A stretch of DNA of 64,000 bases from Psychrobacter sp. UBA3483 (GTDB taxonomy: Bacteria; Pseudomonadota; Gammaproteobacteria; Pseudomonadales; Moraxellaceae), in assembly GCF_002377905.1 (NCBI RefSeq), contig NZ_DFQS01000038.1, forward strand, positions 6,580 through 70,579, in the 5' to 3' direction. A model generated the notes under the pieces. It was not told the DNA's origin. It saw only the letters and a list, made by a program, of their open reading frames with translations, and ran no database searches. The translations under genes and the position numbers were made by a program. Below are positions 17,823-26,882 of the stretch, piece by piece (the first letter of the stretch is position 1; each line of letters begins with the position of its first letter).

Positions 17823-18887
17823 ATGAGTGAATCAGCAGAGCAAGGTTCGGATAAAAGCTCGGATAAAAACAACAATAGAGACTACCGTTATTTGGTATTT
17901 ATCGGACGTTTCCAGCCGTTTCACTGCGGACACAAAGCGGTGGTCGATGAAGCATTAAAACGTGCTGATAACGTCATTATGCTGATTGGTTCTGCCAACC
18001 TCCCGCGCAGCCTACGTAATCCATTTAGCGTCGATGAGCGCGCGACGATGATAAAGAACGCCTACTCGTCAGCAGAAGCGGCGCGTATCCACTGCGTCGC
18101 ACTCGACGATGCGCTTTACAATGACACGCGTTGGCTACAATATGTGCAAGCGGGCGTCAAATCCGTCACCGGCGACTTGCAGTCTGATATTGGGCTGATT
18201 GGTCATTCAAAAGACAGCTCATCTTATTATTTATCCTTATTTCCAAATTGGGCGTCAGTTTCTGTGCCCAATTATCACAATTTATCCGCGACACCTATTC
18301 GCGACAGTTATTTAATGGGCGCCACGCCAACGCCTGAGCGCACCCCCGAATCAACCCGCAACGTCCTCAATGACTTCAAAAAGACTGATATTTATCAAAA
18401 CCTGCATGAAGAAGCTGATTTCGTTGATAAATATAAAAGACAATGGGAGTCTGCGCCTTATCCACCAACCTTTATGACCGCTGATGCGCTTGTCGTACAA
18501 TCAGGGCATATTTTATTGGTTGAACGCCGCAGTATGCCAGGACGCGGGCTGTGGGCATTACCGGGTGGATTTTTGAATCCAAAAGAAACCCTTTTTGATG
18601 CCTGTATCCGCGAGCTACGCGAGGAAACCCGTCTAAAAGTGCCTGAACCGGTACTACGTGGCTCTTGTCACAGCCAGCATACCTTTGACGACCCGTATCG
18701 CTCGGCGCGTGGGCGTACGATTACCCAAGCCTTTTATTTTCAGCTAAAAAATGACCCAAAAGGGTTGCCAAAAGTAAAAGGTGGCGACGATGCAGCTAAA
18801 GCGTTTTGGCTACCGCTTGCAGAGCTTGATGCCACCATGATGTTTGAAGACCATTATGCGATTATCGCTAAAATGGTTGGCTTATAG
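17823..18887 (+). CDS. nadM: Bifunctional NMN adenylyltransferase / Nudix hydrolase
   Basis: The N-terminal nucleotidyltransferase domain (about 20-190) has GRFQPFHCGH (HxGH) and the C-terminal LSATPIR of the NMN adenylyltransferase family; it makes NAD from NMN and ATP. The C-terminal Nudix domain (about 215-350) has the box GFLNPKE..REL.EET, typical of fused ADP-ribose pyrophosphatase; the usual glycine of EExGU is Arg here (EETRL). I chose ATG 17823 (354 residues) because TAGGAG sits 9 bases upstream; an in-frame TTG at 17814 abuts that site. It is followed by nadV. Confidence 0.93.
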   Translation: MSESAEQGSDKSSDKNNNRDYRYLVFIGRFQPFHCGHKAVVDEALKRADNVIMLIGSANLPRSLRNPFSVDERATMIKNAYSSAEAARIHCVALDDALYNDTRWLQYVQAGVKSVTGDLQSDIGLIGHSKDSSSYYLSLFPNWASVSVPNYHNLSATPIRDSYLMGATPTPERTPESTRNVLNDFKKTDIYQNLHEEADFVDKYKRQWESAPYPPTFMTADALVVQSGHILLVERRSMPGRGLWALPGGFLNPKETLFDACIRELREETRLKVPEPVLRGSCHSQHTFDDPYRSARGRTITQAFYFQLKNDPKGLPKVKGGDDAAKAFWLPLAELDATMMFEDHYAIIAKMVGL

Positions 18888-18958
18888 CTTGTTACCATTT
18901 ACCTATATAATTTTTATTAACCATTTTTCACGCCAGCGCTGATAGACGGCAATGGCTC

Positions 18959-18972
18959 ACCGCTGCAGCGGT
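18959..18972. promoter_or_regulatory. 14-bp perfect palindrome upstream of nadV
   Basis: ACCGCTGCAGCGGT is a perfect dyad 45 bases before the nadV start, in the nadM-nadV gap. It has no T run, so it is not a classic terminator. It could be an operator or an mRNA hairpin; nothing further supports a choice. Confidence 0.4.
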
Positions 18973-19016
18973 TATTAAAAAACAGCTGCGGCATCTAAAA
19001 GCAGAGGAGTTCTGTG

Positions 19017-20414
19017 ATGTATACCAGCAATTTAAACAATTTAATATTAAATAGCGACAGTTATAAGACCTCGCATTGGGTGCAATATCCAAGCGGTAGC
19101 GAGTATCTGTCAAGCTACATCGAAGCACGTAAAGGCGATTATGATGTGGTGTTTTTTGGTCTGCAAGCCTTTATCAAAGAATACTTAAGCACCCCAATCA
19201 CCCATCAAGATATTGATGAAGCCGAAACGGTCATTCAAGCGCATGGCTTGACCTTTAACCGTGCCGGTTGGGAGCTGCTGGTCGATAAGCATGGCGGCTA
19301 TCTGCCACTGCGTATCGAAGCCATTCCTGAAGGCAGCGTGGTTCCAGCATCCAATGTGGTCTGCCAAATTATCAATACTGACCCTGAGTTCTATTGGCTT
19401 CCAAGCTATCTCGAAACGGCATTACTGCGGGCGATTTGGTATCCCTCAACGGTTGCGAGCGTCTCACATTATTGCAAAGGCATCATACGTCAGGCACTAG
19501 AAAAATCTGCCGACAATACCGAATCGCTGATTTTCCGTTTGCATGATTTTGGTTCGCGCGGTGCGTCTAGTCAAGAATCTGTGGCGCTTGGCAGCCTTGC
19601 GCATTTGGTGAACTTTGCTGGTACTGATTCGATGACGGCGTTGGTTGCCGCCAGTCGTTGGTATCAGATGGATAAAGAGATGCCAGCCTTCTCTATTCCT
19701 GCTGCTGAGCACAGTACCATGACGGCGTGGGGCCTTGATGGAGAAACCGCCGCCTTTGCCAATATGATTGAGCAGTTTGGCGGCGCTGGTAAGAGTTTTT
19801 CGGTGGTATCTGACAGCTACGACTTATGGAATGCCATTGATAATATTTGGGGCGGTAGCCTAAAAGACGACGTCAAAAATATGGGCGGGACTTTAGTTAT
19901 TCGACCTGACAGTGGCGATCCTGCAAAAGTGGTGCGCGAAGCCTTAGAACGCTTGGCGGTGAAGTTCGGTACAAGCATTAATAGTAAAGGTTATAAAGTG
20001 CTGCCTGATTATGTACGGGTCATCCAAGGCGATGGTATCAGCCCGCAAAGCTTAGGCAAAATCATCGATGTAGTCTTAAACGCAGGTTTTAGCGCCGACA
20101 ACATCACCTTTGGCATGGGCGGCGGACTACTACAGCAAGTCAATCGCGATACCATGAGTTGGGCGATGAAAGCCAGTGCCATCTCTATCAATGGCGTATG
20201 GAAAGATATCTATAAGGACCCCGTCACTAGCCGCTCAAAACGCTCAAAGAAAGGGCGTTTGGCACTCATAAAAAATGGCAGCGGAACACTAAAAACTATT
20301 AAAGCGGATGATTTAAAGACAGCTGAAGATAACCTATTACGCGATGTATATATCGATGGTAAATTACTTATTGATGATAACCTTACTATGATTCGGGAGC
20401 GCGCAGGATGGTAG
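19017..20414 (+). CDS. nadV: Nicotinamide phosphoribosyltransferase
   Basis: Makes NMN from nicotinamide and PRPP. It has 465 residues, like bacterial NadV and animal NAMPT. The N terminus NLILNSDSYKTSHWVQYP, the mid-region FRLHDFGSRGASSQE, VIRPDSGDPAKVV (catalytic region) and GISPQSLG, and ITFGMGGGLLQQVNRDT are family blocks. ATG 19017 is preferred over GTG 19014 because AGAGGAG (19003-19009) then has 7-base spacing. With nadM upstream it completes a two-step nicotinamide-to-NAD route. It overlaps the next gene by 7 bases. Confidence 0.95.
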   Translation: MYTSNLNNLILNSDSYKTSHWVQYPSGSEYLSSYIEARKGDYDVVFFGLQAFIKEYLSTPITHQDIDEAETVIQAHGLTFNRAGWELLVDKHGGYLPLRIEAIPEGSVVPASNVVCQIINTDPEFYWLPSYLETALLRAIWYPSTVASVSHYCKGIIRQALEKSADNTESLIFRLHDFGSRGASSQESVALGSLAHLVNFAGTDSMTALVAASRWYQMDKEMPAFSIPAAEHSTMTAWGLDGETAAFANMIEQFGGAGKSFSVVSDSYDLWNAIDNIWGGSLKDDVKNMGGTLVIRPDSGDPAKVVREALERLAVKFGTSINSKGYKVLPDYVRVIQGDGISPQSLGKIIDVVLNAGFSADNITFGMGGGLLQQVNRDTMSWAMKASAISINGVWKDIYKDPVTSRSKRSKKGRLALIKNGSGTLKTIKADDLKTAEDNLLRDVYIDGKLLIDDNLTMIRERAGW

Positions 20415-21271
20415 CTACTAAAAAAATGCAGAATAAGATAGCTTCGGTTGCAAGAGACGTGCTGCTCGCCCCTGTGTACCTGTATCAAGGACATAAAATC
20501 AAACGCGATACCGTGCGCCTGCCTGAACCAAATGGTGAGAGGCATGGTCGGGTTCAATTAAACAATGCAAATAGCAGCTCTGCCAATACCTCAAGAGATA
20601 CACAGCAAACACTGAACCTGATGGTCGTTGGCGATTCAGCAGCGGCTGGCGTCGGTAGTCAGACCCAGCAAGAGGCGCTCGTTGGTCATTTGATACCTCG
20701 CTTGACCGAGCAGCCTGCTATCCAAAGCGCATTTGATACCTTAAACTGGTCGTTGCAAGCGACTACGGGGCATACCAGTTTTGATATTTTGCGCAGGCTT
20801 TATGTATTGCCTGTGCCAAGCCAACCTATCGATGTGATGGTGTTAAGTGTCGGCGTTAATGACACTACCTCCAACGTTTCTGTTCATCAATGGCAACAGC
20901 AGATTGAAAATATCATTGCTATTGCTCAGCGTAAATTTGGCGTGCGCGAGCTGATTTTTTTGAGCTTACCGCCGATGGCGCAAATGCCAGCAATTCCCGC
21001 GCCATTGAATAATTTCGTTGGTGCCAAAGCCTCTATCCTTGATAGCACCTTGCAGCAAATTTGTGCTACTCACGATCATGTTACCTATATGGCAACCGAC
21101 TTTGCTCGTATGATAGAAGATCATTCTAACGGTACCCCAATCGATATCCGAGTGATGTTTGCCAGTGACGGTTTTCATCCGAGCAGTTTGATGTATGGCT
21201 ATTGGGCGCAGCAAGTGGCAGAGCTAATCGTTGCCTTACTGGATTGTTCGGTTACTAAATCAAATGATTGA
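20408..21271 (+). CDS. SGNH/GDSL-family hydrolase
   Basis: A 287-residue esterase or lipase-like protein. The nucleophile is the Ser of VVGDSAAAGVG (block I), VGVNDTT is block III and DGFHPSSLMYGYWA supplies the Asp-x-x-His of block V. The N-terminal 70 residues are basic and variable, with no clear cleavable signal. The start overlaps the nadV stop (ATGGTAG), implying translational coupling, though a functional link with NAD salvage is not evident. A terminator follows. Confidence 0.85.
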   Translation: MVATKKMQNKIASVARDVLLAPVYLYQGHKIKRDTVRLPEPNGERHGRVQLNNANSSSANTSRDTQQTLNLMVVGDSAAAGVGSQTQQEALVGHLIPRLTEQPAIQSAFDTLNWSLQATTGHTSFDILRRLYVLPVPSQPIDVMVLSVGVNDTTSNVSVHQWQQQIENIIAIAQRKFGVRELIFLSLPPMAQMPAIPAPLNNFVGAKASILDSTLQQICATHDHVTYMATDFARMIEDHSNGTPIDIRVMFASDGFHPSSLMYGYWAQQVAELIVALLDCSVTKSND

Positions 21272-21302
21272 GCCTTGCAGAACTTAATATTAAAAGTTGC
21301 AC

Positions 21303-21334
21303 AAAAAAACCGCTGAATGTTCAGCGGTTTTTTT
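21303..21334. terminator. Bidirectional terminator
   Basis: AAAACCGCTGAA and TTCAGCGGTTTT form a perfect stem with T/A tracts on both sides. It lies between the convergent SGNH hydrolase and rpmE2 genes. Confidence 0.9.
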
Positions 21335-21386
21335 ATGGCTTAGCAAAAGACTGCTTAGCGAAATATCTTTATACCATAAGTATAAA

Positions 21387-21665
21387 TTATTCAGCAGAAT
21401 CAGCCGCTTTCTTGCTACGGCCACCAAACGCACCAAAGCGTTTGTTGAAGCTTGCAACACGACCTTCAGTAGACGTTTTGCGTTGTTCGCCAGTATAGAA
21501 TGGATGCGACGCACTTGAAATATCAAGTGGGTAGTATGGGTATTCTTTACCTTCGTATTCACGAGTGGCTTTGGTGTTAACGGTTGAACGCGTTAGGAAA
21601 AACACGTCAGCGTTGGTGTCATGGAACAAAACTTCTTGGTAATTAGGATGGATATCTTTACGCAT
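21387..21665 (-). CDS. rpmE2: Ribosomal protein bL31, type B
   Basis: A 92-residue large-subunit ribosomal protein. MRKDIHPNYQEV, SSASHPFYTGEQR and GRVASFNKRFG are bL31 blocks. The CxxC zinc ligands of type A bL31 are absent, which defines the zinc-independent type B (C-minus) paralogue; in other bacteria this form is often induced by zinc starvation. I saw no Zur-like palindrome upstream. Confidence 0.95.
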   Translation of the reverse strand: MRKDIHPNYQEVLFHDTNADVFFLTRSTVNTKATREYEGKEYPYYPLDISSASHPFYTGEQRKTSTEGRVASFNKRFGAFGGRSKKAADSAE

Positions 21666-22042
21666 AATAAACTCTCTATGTCCGATGTATGGAAAGCATT
21701 TGGCTTAATAGCATCTTTGACTATCAAGCACACTCACATACGTAACTGAGGCACTAAGGACATCTTTCAGTCTGGCAATTACGTCACTGGCTTATTCCAG
21801 CACCCAACACCATACCGCTGCTCACTTAGCCTTTCCCCAGCGGGAAAATCAAACCGCGATTTTAACGGTTTTTGCTGCTCGATGCAAGCCGCTTCTACGA
21901 TAAGACCACGCCATAAGCTCGACTTAACGCCATTATGCTGAGTCAAAAAATCGCATAAACAACCATAAAAAAGCAGTCACTCTAGCTGCCTTTTTTATGG
22001 AAAGCTTATTTTTTGAAAGCTTACTTTTGGAAAAATGGAAAG
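21666..22042. other. Intergenic region upstream of rpmE2
   Basis: It contains a short inverted repeat AAACCG/CGGTTT (21851-21871) and the terminator of the downstream lipoprotein gene. No gene is seen. Confidence 0.5.
21965..22000 (-). terminator. Terminator of the small lipoprotein gene
   Basis: ATAAAAAAGCAG and CTGCCTTTTTTAT pair with a one-base bulge; on the minus strand it ends in a T run. It is 43 bases after the stop of the gene at 22043. Confidence 0.7.
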
Positions 22043-22477
22043 TTATTTGGTTTTTACGATATGCCAAACGCCAAGTTTGTTGTCACCATCTTTATCGCCA
22101 ACCTTAGTATCATTAGCGTAAAAGTATAAAGGTTTACCATTCATTGCCCACTGATACTTGCCATCTTCACGTTTAAAGGCGGCGAACTGCCCTGACGCTT
22201 TGGCATTACTTGGTGCCAAAAACGCTGGCCAAGCGAGCAGACAGGCAGAGCCACATTCTGATTTATTCATAGCATCTTTATCAAAAGTATATAAGGTCAT
22301 ATGGTTGGTTGCATCGACCAACATGCCATTTTTACCGGCAACAGGCGCGGTATTCTTGGTGGTCGCTTGCACATCATGCATGCCCGAATCGTCCTTACCA
22401 AGCATGTTGTTAAACGTAGAACAACCGCTAAACGCTAACGCGCCAGAAATGACAGATAACATAAGTAGGTGTTTCAT
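22043..22477 (-). CDS. Small secreted lipoprotein of the COG4315 type
   Basis: A 144-residue lipoprotein. The N terminus MKHLLMLSVISGALAFSGC is a signal peptide with lipobox FSGC, giving acylated Cys19. Two copies of the family motif Yx(F/W/Y)xxD are seen: LYTFDKD and LYFYAND. Conserved cysteines lie in ECGSACLLAWPAF. The function of the family is not established. I chose ATG 22477 because AAGGACG precedes it and it starts the signal peptide; the frame extends 19 codons further upstream without support. Confidence 0.85.
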   Translation of the reverse strand: MKHLLMLSVISGALAFSGCSTFNNMLGKDDSGMHDVQATTKNTAPVAGKNGMLVDATNHMTLYTFDKDAMNKSECGSACLLAWPAFLAPSNAKASGQFAAFKREDGKYQWAMNGKPLYFYANDTKVGDKDGDNKLGVWHIVKTK

Positions 22478-23115
22478 AGTAACGTCCTTGTTAATAGTGG
22501 AAAATTTTTTTAGATTGCTTCTTGTGGTCTGCAATTTTAAAGCTTAATACATAACGCTGCCTAAAGCTGACCTTAAGTGTTTTTAATATAGCACAGCCAT
22601 AAAATCAGTTATTTCTCGCATCATATAAATTTACAAAAGCGCATAAAGATTACAAATTAAGTAGAATCTACTCTTTAATCTATAGAAAAACTTTTCTAAT
22701 TTTGTGCTTTAGTCGGCCCTCTTCTCGCTATTCATTGACAAAACTTATGTATCTACTTACGTTTTTGCTATGCCAATACGCGTATTTTTTCGTAGAATAA
22801 GCCAGTAAAATTAAGAATTACTACACAATAGTAAATGTGCCTGTAAATGTGACTATAGCGGTTCAAAATGACTGTTGAACTTAGTGGTTGCTGTACGCAT
22901 ATCGGTAGTCCTATAAGAAAAAATAGACATGAGTATGCATAAAAGAAACGCCGTATTTACTATATAAGCTCGGCGGATATAAGAGCTTAGAAATCGAAAT
23001 TTAAAAACTTAGATATTTAGCAACTCAGCAACTCAGCAACGAATTATTTCACAAAGACGCCGAGCCATTCCTACTGACTGATAATAGGAATGCGATTAAG
23101 GATATAACAACGACA
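22478..23115. other. Long intergenic region
   Basis: About 640 bases between divergent genes, AT-rich. A short direct repeat of AGCAACTC occurs at 23019-23040. No ORF, tRNA or strong hairpin was recognised. It presumably carries promoters for the lipoprotein and the FAD oxidoreductase. Confidence 0.5.
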
Positions 23116-24657
23116 ATGACTCATTCTGTTACGAACAATCAAGCGCCTAGCACCAAACGGGTTGGTATTCTCGGTGGCGGTACAGCGGGTGCAACCATCG
23201 CGATTCGCCTTGCCGCATTAGGACTTGAAACTTATTTATTTGAAAAAAATACCTCGCTGATTGATGGTCCGCCGATGTGTCATTTGCATGCCGGTGGCAA
23301 CCTATATCGTGAAATACCTGATGAAGATTGCGTTGCCCTACTCAAACAATGTATCGATATTCTGCGCCTTTATCCTTATACCATTGATGTACGTCCGACG
23401 GTATTTGCTGTGCCTACCCGCGATGAAGGCTTGCCTGAGGATTTATTACCACGCCTTGATATCTTGACTGACGCTTATCGTGAGCTTATCGCCGAAGATG
23501 CTAATAATAAAGTACTTGGCGAACCTGAAAACTACTATCAGCTCTACAGCCATGAGCAACTGATTGCTTTATCTGAGCGCGAGCAGGTCGCGGTGCCGAG
23601 TACGGTTGACGAATGGATGATACCAGTTGCTAAGTATTTGGATTTAAATAAGGTTAAATTTCCGCTGATTGTCGTACAAGAGTATGGCTGGAATATTTTC
23701 CGTTTGGCAGCTTCTGCACAAGTGGCTTTAGAAGGCTATGAGCACGCGCATGTCTTTACCGATACACAAGTGAAACAGGTCATGCCTGTGGATTGTGAAA
23801 ACTGCTCAAATGCTGACCATCATGTGACCAGATGGCGCATTGATTATCAGCAAGCAGCGAGCTCTGATACTGATACTGAAGCTAAAACGGATTCTATCGA
23901 AGTTGATTACTTAATCAACGCTTGTGGTTTTCGTACCGGTATCATCGATGATATGGTCGGTGTCAAAGTCACGCGTATGGTCGAGTTTAAATCCTCTTAT
24001 ATTACTCATTGGGACGATACGGGCGGGCAAATACCAGAAATTATCGTTTACGGTGAGCGCGGCACCCCTGAAGGCATGGCGCAGTTAACGCCTTATCCTA
24101 ATGGTTATTTTCAAATACATGGCATGAGTAAATTTATCACCTTATTTGATGATGGCTTGGTCGCCTCTAACAAAAATAGCGCCCAACCGAAATTGCCGTC
24201 GCAATACTTGCACTATATCGAAGACGGCTGGGATAAAGCGCCGCTGCAAGCGCGCAGCCAGCAAGCGATTGATTACGTGGCTGAATTTGTACCGACCTTT
24301 CATAGCGCGCGTACGGTTGGCAATGCGCTATACGGCGGCCAGCAAATACCTGGACAAGACGATACGCTGCGCGTTGCCGATGTCAGCTTATATGCCAATA
24401 TTCGCTATGCGCGGGCAGAAAACGTCAAAGCCTCCTCGACGCTGATTGCTGCCGATCAAATCGTTGATGAATTGACGACGCTTGGTTTGGTTGATTTTGA
24501 GGCACCAGAAAACCGTCAGCGTTATGCGCATGAATGGACATATTTGGCACAGAATAATAGCGAAGCAATTGATAAAGTCGCGCGTCATTTAGCACAACAA
24601 CGCGGCTTTCCAGTGGCAATGGCGAGCGTGAATCATGGTATTTGCGAGACGAATTAA
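23116..24657 (+). CDS. FAD-dependent oxidoreductase of unknown substrate
   Basis: A 513-residue flavoprotein. The N terminus VGILGGGTAGATIAIRLAALG is a Rossmann FAD site, followed by the acceptor acid in YLFEKN; the C-terminal RVADVSLYANIRYARAEN probably closes the FAD site. GPPMCHLHAGGNLYREI at about 50-70 is a distinctive conserved-looking block. The GGGTAG start recalls flavin halogenases, but the WxWxIP motif is absent. I cannot name a substrate. It stands alone, with a long upstream gap and a strong terminator after it. Confidence 0.72.
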   Translation: MTHSVTNNQAPSTKRVGILGGGTAGATIAIRLAALGLETYLFEKNTSLIDGPPMCHLHAGGNLYREIPDEDCVALLKQCIDILRLYPYTIDVRPTVFAVPTRDEGLPEDLLPRLDILTDAYRELIAEDANNKVLGEPENYYQLYSHEQLIALSEREQVAVPSTVDEWMIPVAKYLDLNKVKFPLIVVQEYGWNIFRLAASAQVALEGYEHAHVFTDTQVKQVMPVDCENCSNADHHVTRWRIDYQQAASSDTDTEAKTDSIEVDYLINACGFRTGIIDDMVGVKVTRMVEFKSSYITHWDDTGGQIPEIIVYGERGTPEGMAQLTPYPNGYFQIHGMSKFITLFDDGLVASNKNSAQPKLPSQYLHYIEDGWDKAPLQARSQQAIDYVAEFVPTFHSARTVGNALYGGQQIPGQDDTLRVADVSLYANIRYARAENVKASSTLIAADQIVDELTTLGLVDFEAPENRQRYAHEWTYLAQNNSEAIDKVARHLAQQRGFPVAMASVNHGICETN

Positions 24658-24686
24658 AATGATTTAAATGTTAATAATGTCAAAGC

Positions 24687-24727
24687 AAAAAAGAGAGCAA
24701 AGCTTATCGTTAGCCTTGCTCTCTTTT
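24687..24727. terminator. Bidirectional terminator
   Basis: AAAAGAGAGCAA and TTGCTCTCTTTT arms with flanking A and T tracts form a stem of at least 12 bp between the convergent FAD oxidoreductase and LOG genes. Confidence 0.9.
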
Positions 24728-24755
24728 TTATCGTCTTGCTAAAAAATATAGGCTG

Positions 24756-25433
24756 CTAATTACCCGCCATTTTCTCGGTATCAACGGCGTCATCTATCTT
24801 TACGACGGTCTTTAGCATATCAATCGCTTCGCTAATGGTATTACAAACGACCAAACGCTCAAGGTCTTGCTGCTTCATAAACCCTTGCTCGGCAGTATAC
24901 TTTAAATGCTCAATCATACAGTCATAAAAACCATTGATATTCAGAATAATCATCGGTTTTTCATGCTGATATAGCTGACGCCAGGTGGCAATTTCCATGA
25001 TTTCTTCTAGCGTCCCAAGCCCGCCCGGCAACGTAATGAAGGCATCAGCGTACTCTGCCATCACCGTTTTACGGGTGTGCATGGTATCGGTCAAATGCAG
25101 GCGCGTCAGCTGCTCATGGGCAATTTCATGCTTGAGCATAAAGGTTGGAATGACACCAACCGCTTGCGCGCCACCTTGGATAACTTCATCGGCGACTGCG
25201 CCCATCAGCCCGATGCTCGCACCGCCATAGACCAAACCCATGCCATTATCGGCAAGCGCACTACCAAGCTCGCGCGCTGCCTGCTCATAGACTTCATTAT
25301 TGCCCAAACGCGAACCACAATAAACCGCCACCAGTGGCATGGTGAGCGCTGATTTATCCACTGCTTTTTCAATATTGGTAATATCTTGACTGGTAATGAC
25401 TTCATAAGTGTCATTGTTGATTTTCATTTGCAT
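24756..25433 (-). CDS. LOG family nucleoside 5'-monophosphate phosphoribohydrolase
   Basis: A 225-residue member of the LOG/lysine-decarboxylase-like family, which cleaves ribose 5-phosphate from nucleoside monophosphates (cytokinin activation in plants and some bacteria). LVYGGASIGLMGAVAD and the signature PGGLGTLEEIMEIATWRQL are clear; the catalytic Arg and Glu lie in these blocks. It has no lysine decarboxylase function despite older names. AAGGA precedes the start. The physiological substrate here is unknown. Confidence 0.88.
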   Translation of the reverse strand: MQMKINNDTYEVITSQDITNIEKAVDKSALTMPLVAVYCGSRLGNNEVYEQAARELGSALADNGMGLVYGGASIGLMGAVADEVIQGGAQAVGVIPTFMLKHEIAHEQLTRLHLTDTMHTRKTVMAEYADAFITLPGGLGTLEEIMEIATWRQLYQHEKPMIILNINGFYDCMIEHLKYTAEQGFMKQQDLERLVVCNTISEAIDMLKTVVKIDDAVDTEKMAGN

Positions 25434-25955
25434 ATAGCTTCCTTAATTTTTATAACGATTTTTTCTTAAACACTTAAATACCTAGCTATTAATTAATAGA
25501 CCATTGAATACTTAGCTATTAAAACACGTTTATTCCTGTATGTTGGTTTGTTGATGTGTGTTATTTGGTCAAAATAAATACTGAGGAAAATATTGCCGGA
25601 AAATAGCGCTCAAAATAAACTCGATGCCACTTGTTTATAGAGCCTGCCGATAGAAATTAGAAGTGATTTTCAGAACTTGGAAGTCATTTTCGCCTACCTT
25701 CCTCACTAAGATTTATTTTACCATAAGCAGTGTTGCTATACGGTCATCATGCGGTTATCACCCCATTAGGCTAAAAAGTAAGCAACCCATCACTGCTTAA
25801 TGACTGCACGCTTAATACGTATGTTTAAACATAAGTGTTTAAACGCTCAGCGCCTAGCAAGCATTTTTATTTACCCAAAACACTGACTCATAAAAAAGCA
25901 CTGACTGATAAAAACTCTTATTCATAAAAATGAAAAAACACAGTAAGGTTAAACC
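25434..25955. other. Intergenic region between divergent genes
   Basis: About 520 bases. It contains two GTTTAAAC palindromes 14 bases apart (25823-25830 and 25837-25844) and an imperfect direct repeat of ATAC(C/T)TAGCTATTA (from 25482 and 25508). No gene is seen. Confidence 0.5.
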
Positions 25956-26846
25956 ATGGAAAACCCGCACAATCAAACAGATATTTATGCCCTAAGCATC
26001 ATGACTGAGCGCAATCGAGCATTGGCAGCGACCGTTTATCGTCCTAAAGATGAAATGAAAGCCACAGTCATGATCGCGCCAGCTACTGGTATCAAACGCC
26101 AGTTTTATCATAATTTTGCCACTTATTTAGCAGCAAGCGGCTTTGGGGTCATAACCTTTGATAATGAAGGTATCGGTGAATCGCTATCGTCTAATTTGGC
26201 GAAATGTGATGCTTCTTTAATCAGTTGGGGTCGCCATGACATGCCAGCCGTCCTTGATGCCTTACAAGACGAATTTGCCAACAGCACTTACCATGTAATT
26301 GGACATAGCGCCGGCGGTCAGCTGATAGGTTTGATGCCAAATTATAAGGCGCTTACTTCAGTATTTAATGTTGCTTGTTCATCAGGGCAAATTAAAAATA
26401 TGGACATGCCTTATAAGCTCAAAGCGATGGGTTTTATGGACGCCTTTATTCCGCTCACCAACTTAACGCTAGGCTATACGCCAGCGGATAAAATCGGCAT
26501 GGGTGAGCCACTACCACGTGGCGTCGCTCGTCAATGGCGCGAGTGGTGCAACGGCGCAGGCTATATTAAAACTGCTTTTGGTAAGAGTATTCATACCCAT
26601 TTTTACGATGAGCTTGATATGCCAGCATTATGGCTCGGCTTTAGCGATGATGAGATTGCCAACAGCAAAAATATCGATGATATGATTCGCGTCTTTAGCA
26701 AAATGCCAGTCGAAAAACGCTATTTTGACCCCGAAGAATTTGGCTTAAATGGTATAGGTCATATGCGCTATTTTAGTAGCAAAACCAACGCTAAAGCCCC
26801 GCAGCTTTGGCAAATGGCGGTCGACTGGCTAGCCAAGCAGCCATAA
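25956..26846 (+). CDS. Alpha/beta hydrolase (COG4757-like)
   Basis: A 296-residue cytoplasmic hydrolase. VMIAPATGIKRQFYHNFATYL is the typical N-terminal block, VITFDNEGIGES the second strand region, and the nucleophile is the Ser in GHSAGGQL near residue 127. GIGHMRYF near the C terminus holds the probable histidine. It resembles predicted serine-aminopeptidase-like hydrolases of COG4757; no substrate is known. TAAGG precedes the ATG. It is convergent with exoX after 36 bases. Confidence 0.8.
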   Translation: MENPHNQTDIYALSIMTERNRALAATVYRPKDEMKATVMIAPATGIKRQFYHNFATYLAASGFGVITFDNEGIGESLSSNLAKCDASLISWGRHDMPAVLDALQDEFANSTYHVIGHSAGGQLIGLMPNYKALTSVFNVACSSGQIKNMDMPYKLKAMGFMDAFIPLTNLTLGYTPADKIGMGEPLPRGVARQWREWCNGAGYIKTAFGKSIHTHFYDELDMPALWLGFSDDEIANSKNIDDMIRVFSKMPVEKRYFDPEEFGLNGIGHMRYFSSKTNAKAPQLWQMAVDWLAKQP

Positions 26847-26882
26847 GTTCTGTTTAGGGCAGCCGTTTAAGCGCAACTGTAT

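Noticed and set aside
23019..23040. Regulatory direct repeat AGCAACTC
   Set aside because: Only two and a half short copies, too little to argue for an operator or repeat family.
23116..24657. Tryptophan halogenase
   Set aside because: Only the FAD GGGTAG start is similar; the halogenase WxWxIP motif is absent, so I call it an oxidoreductase of unknown substrate.
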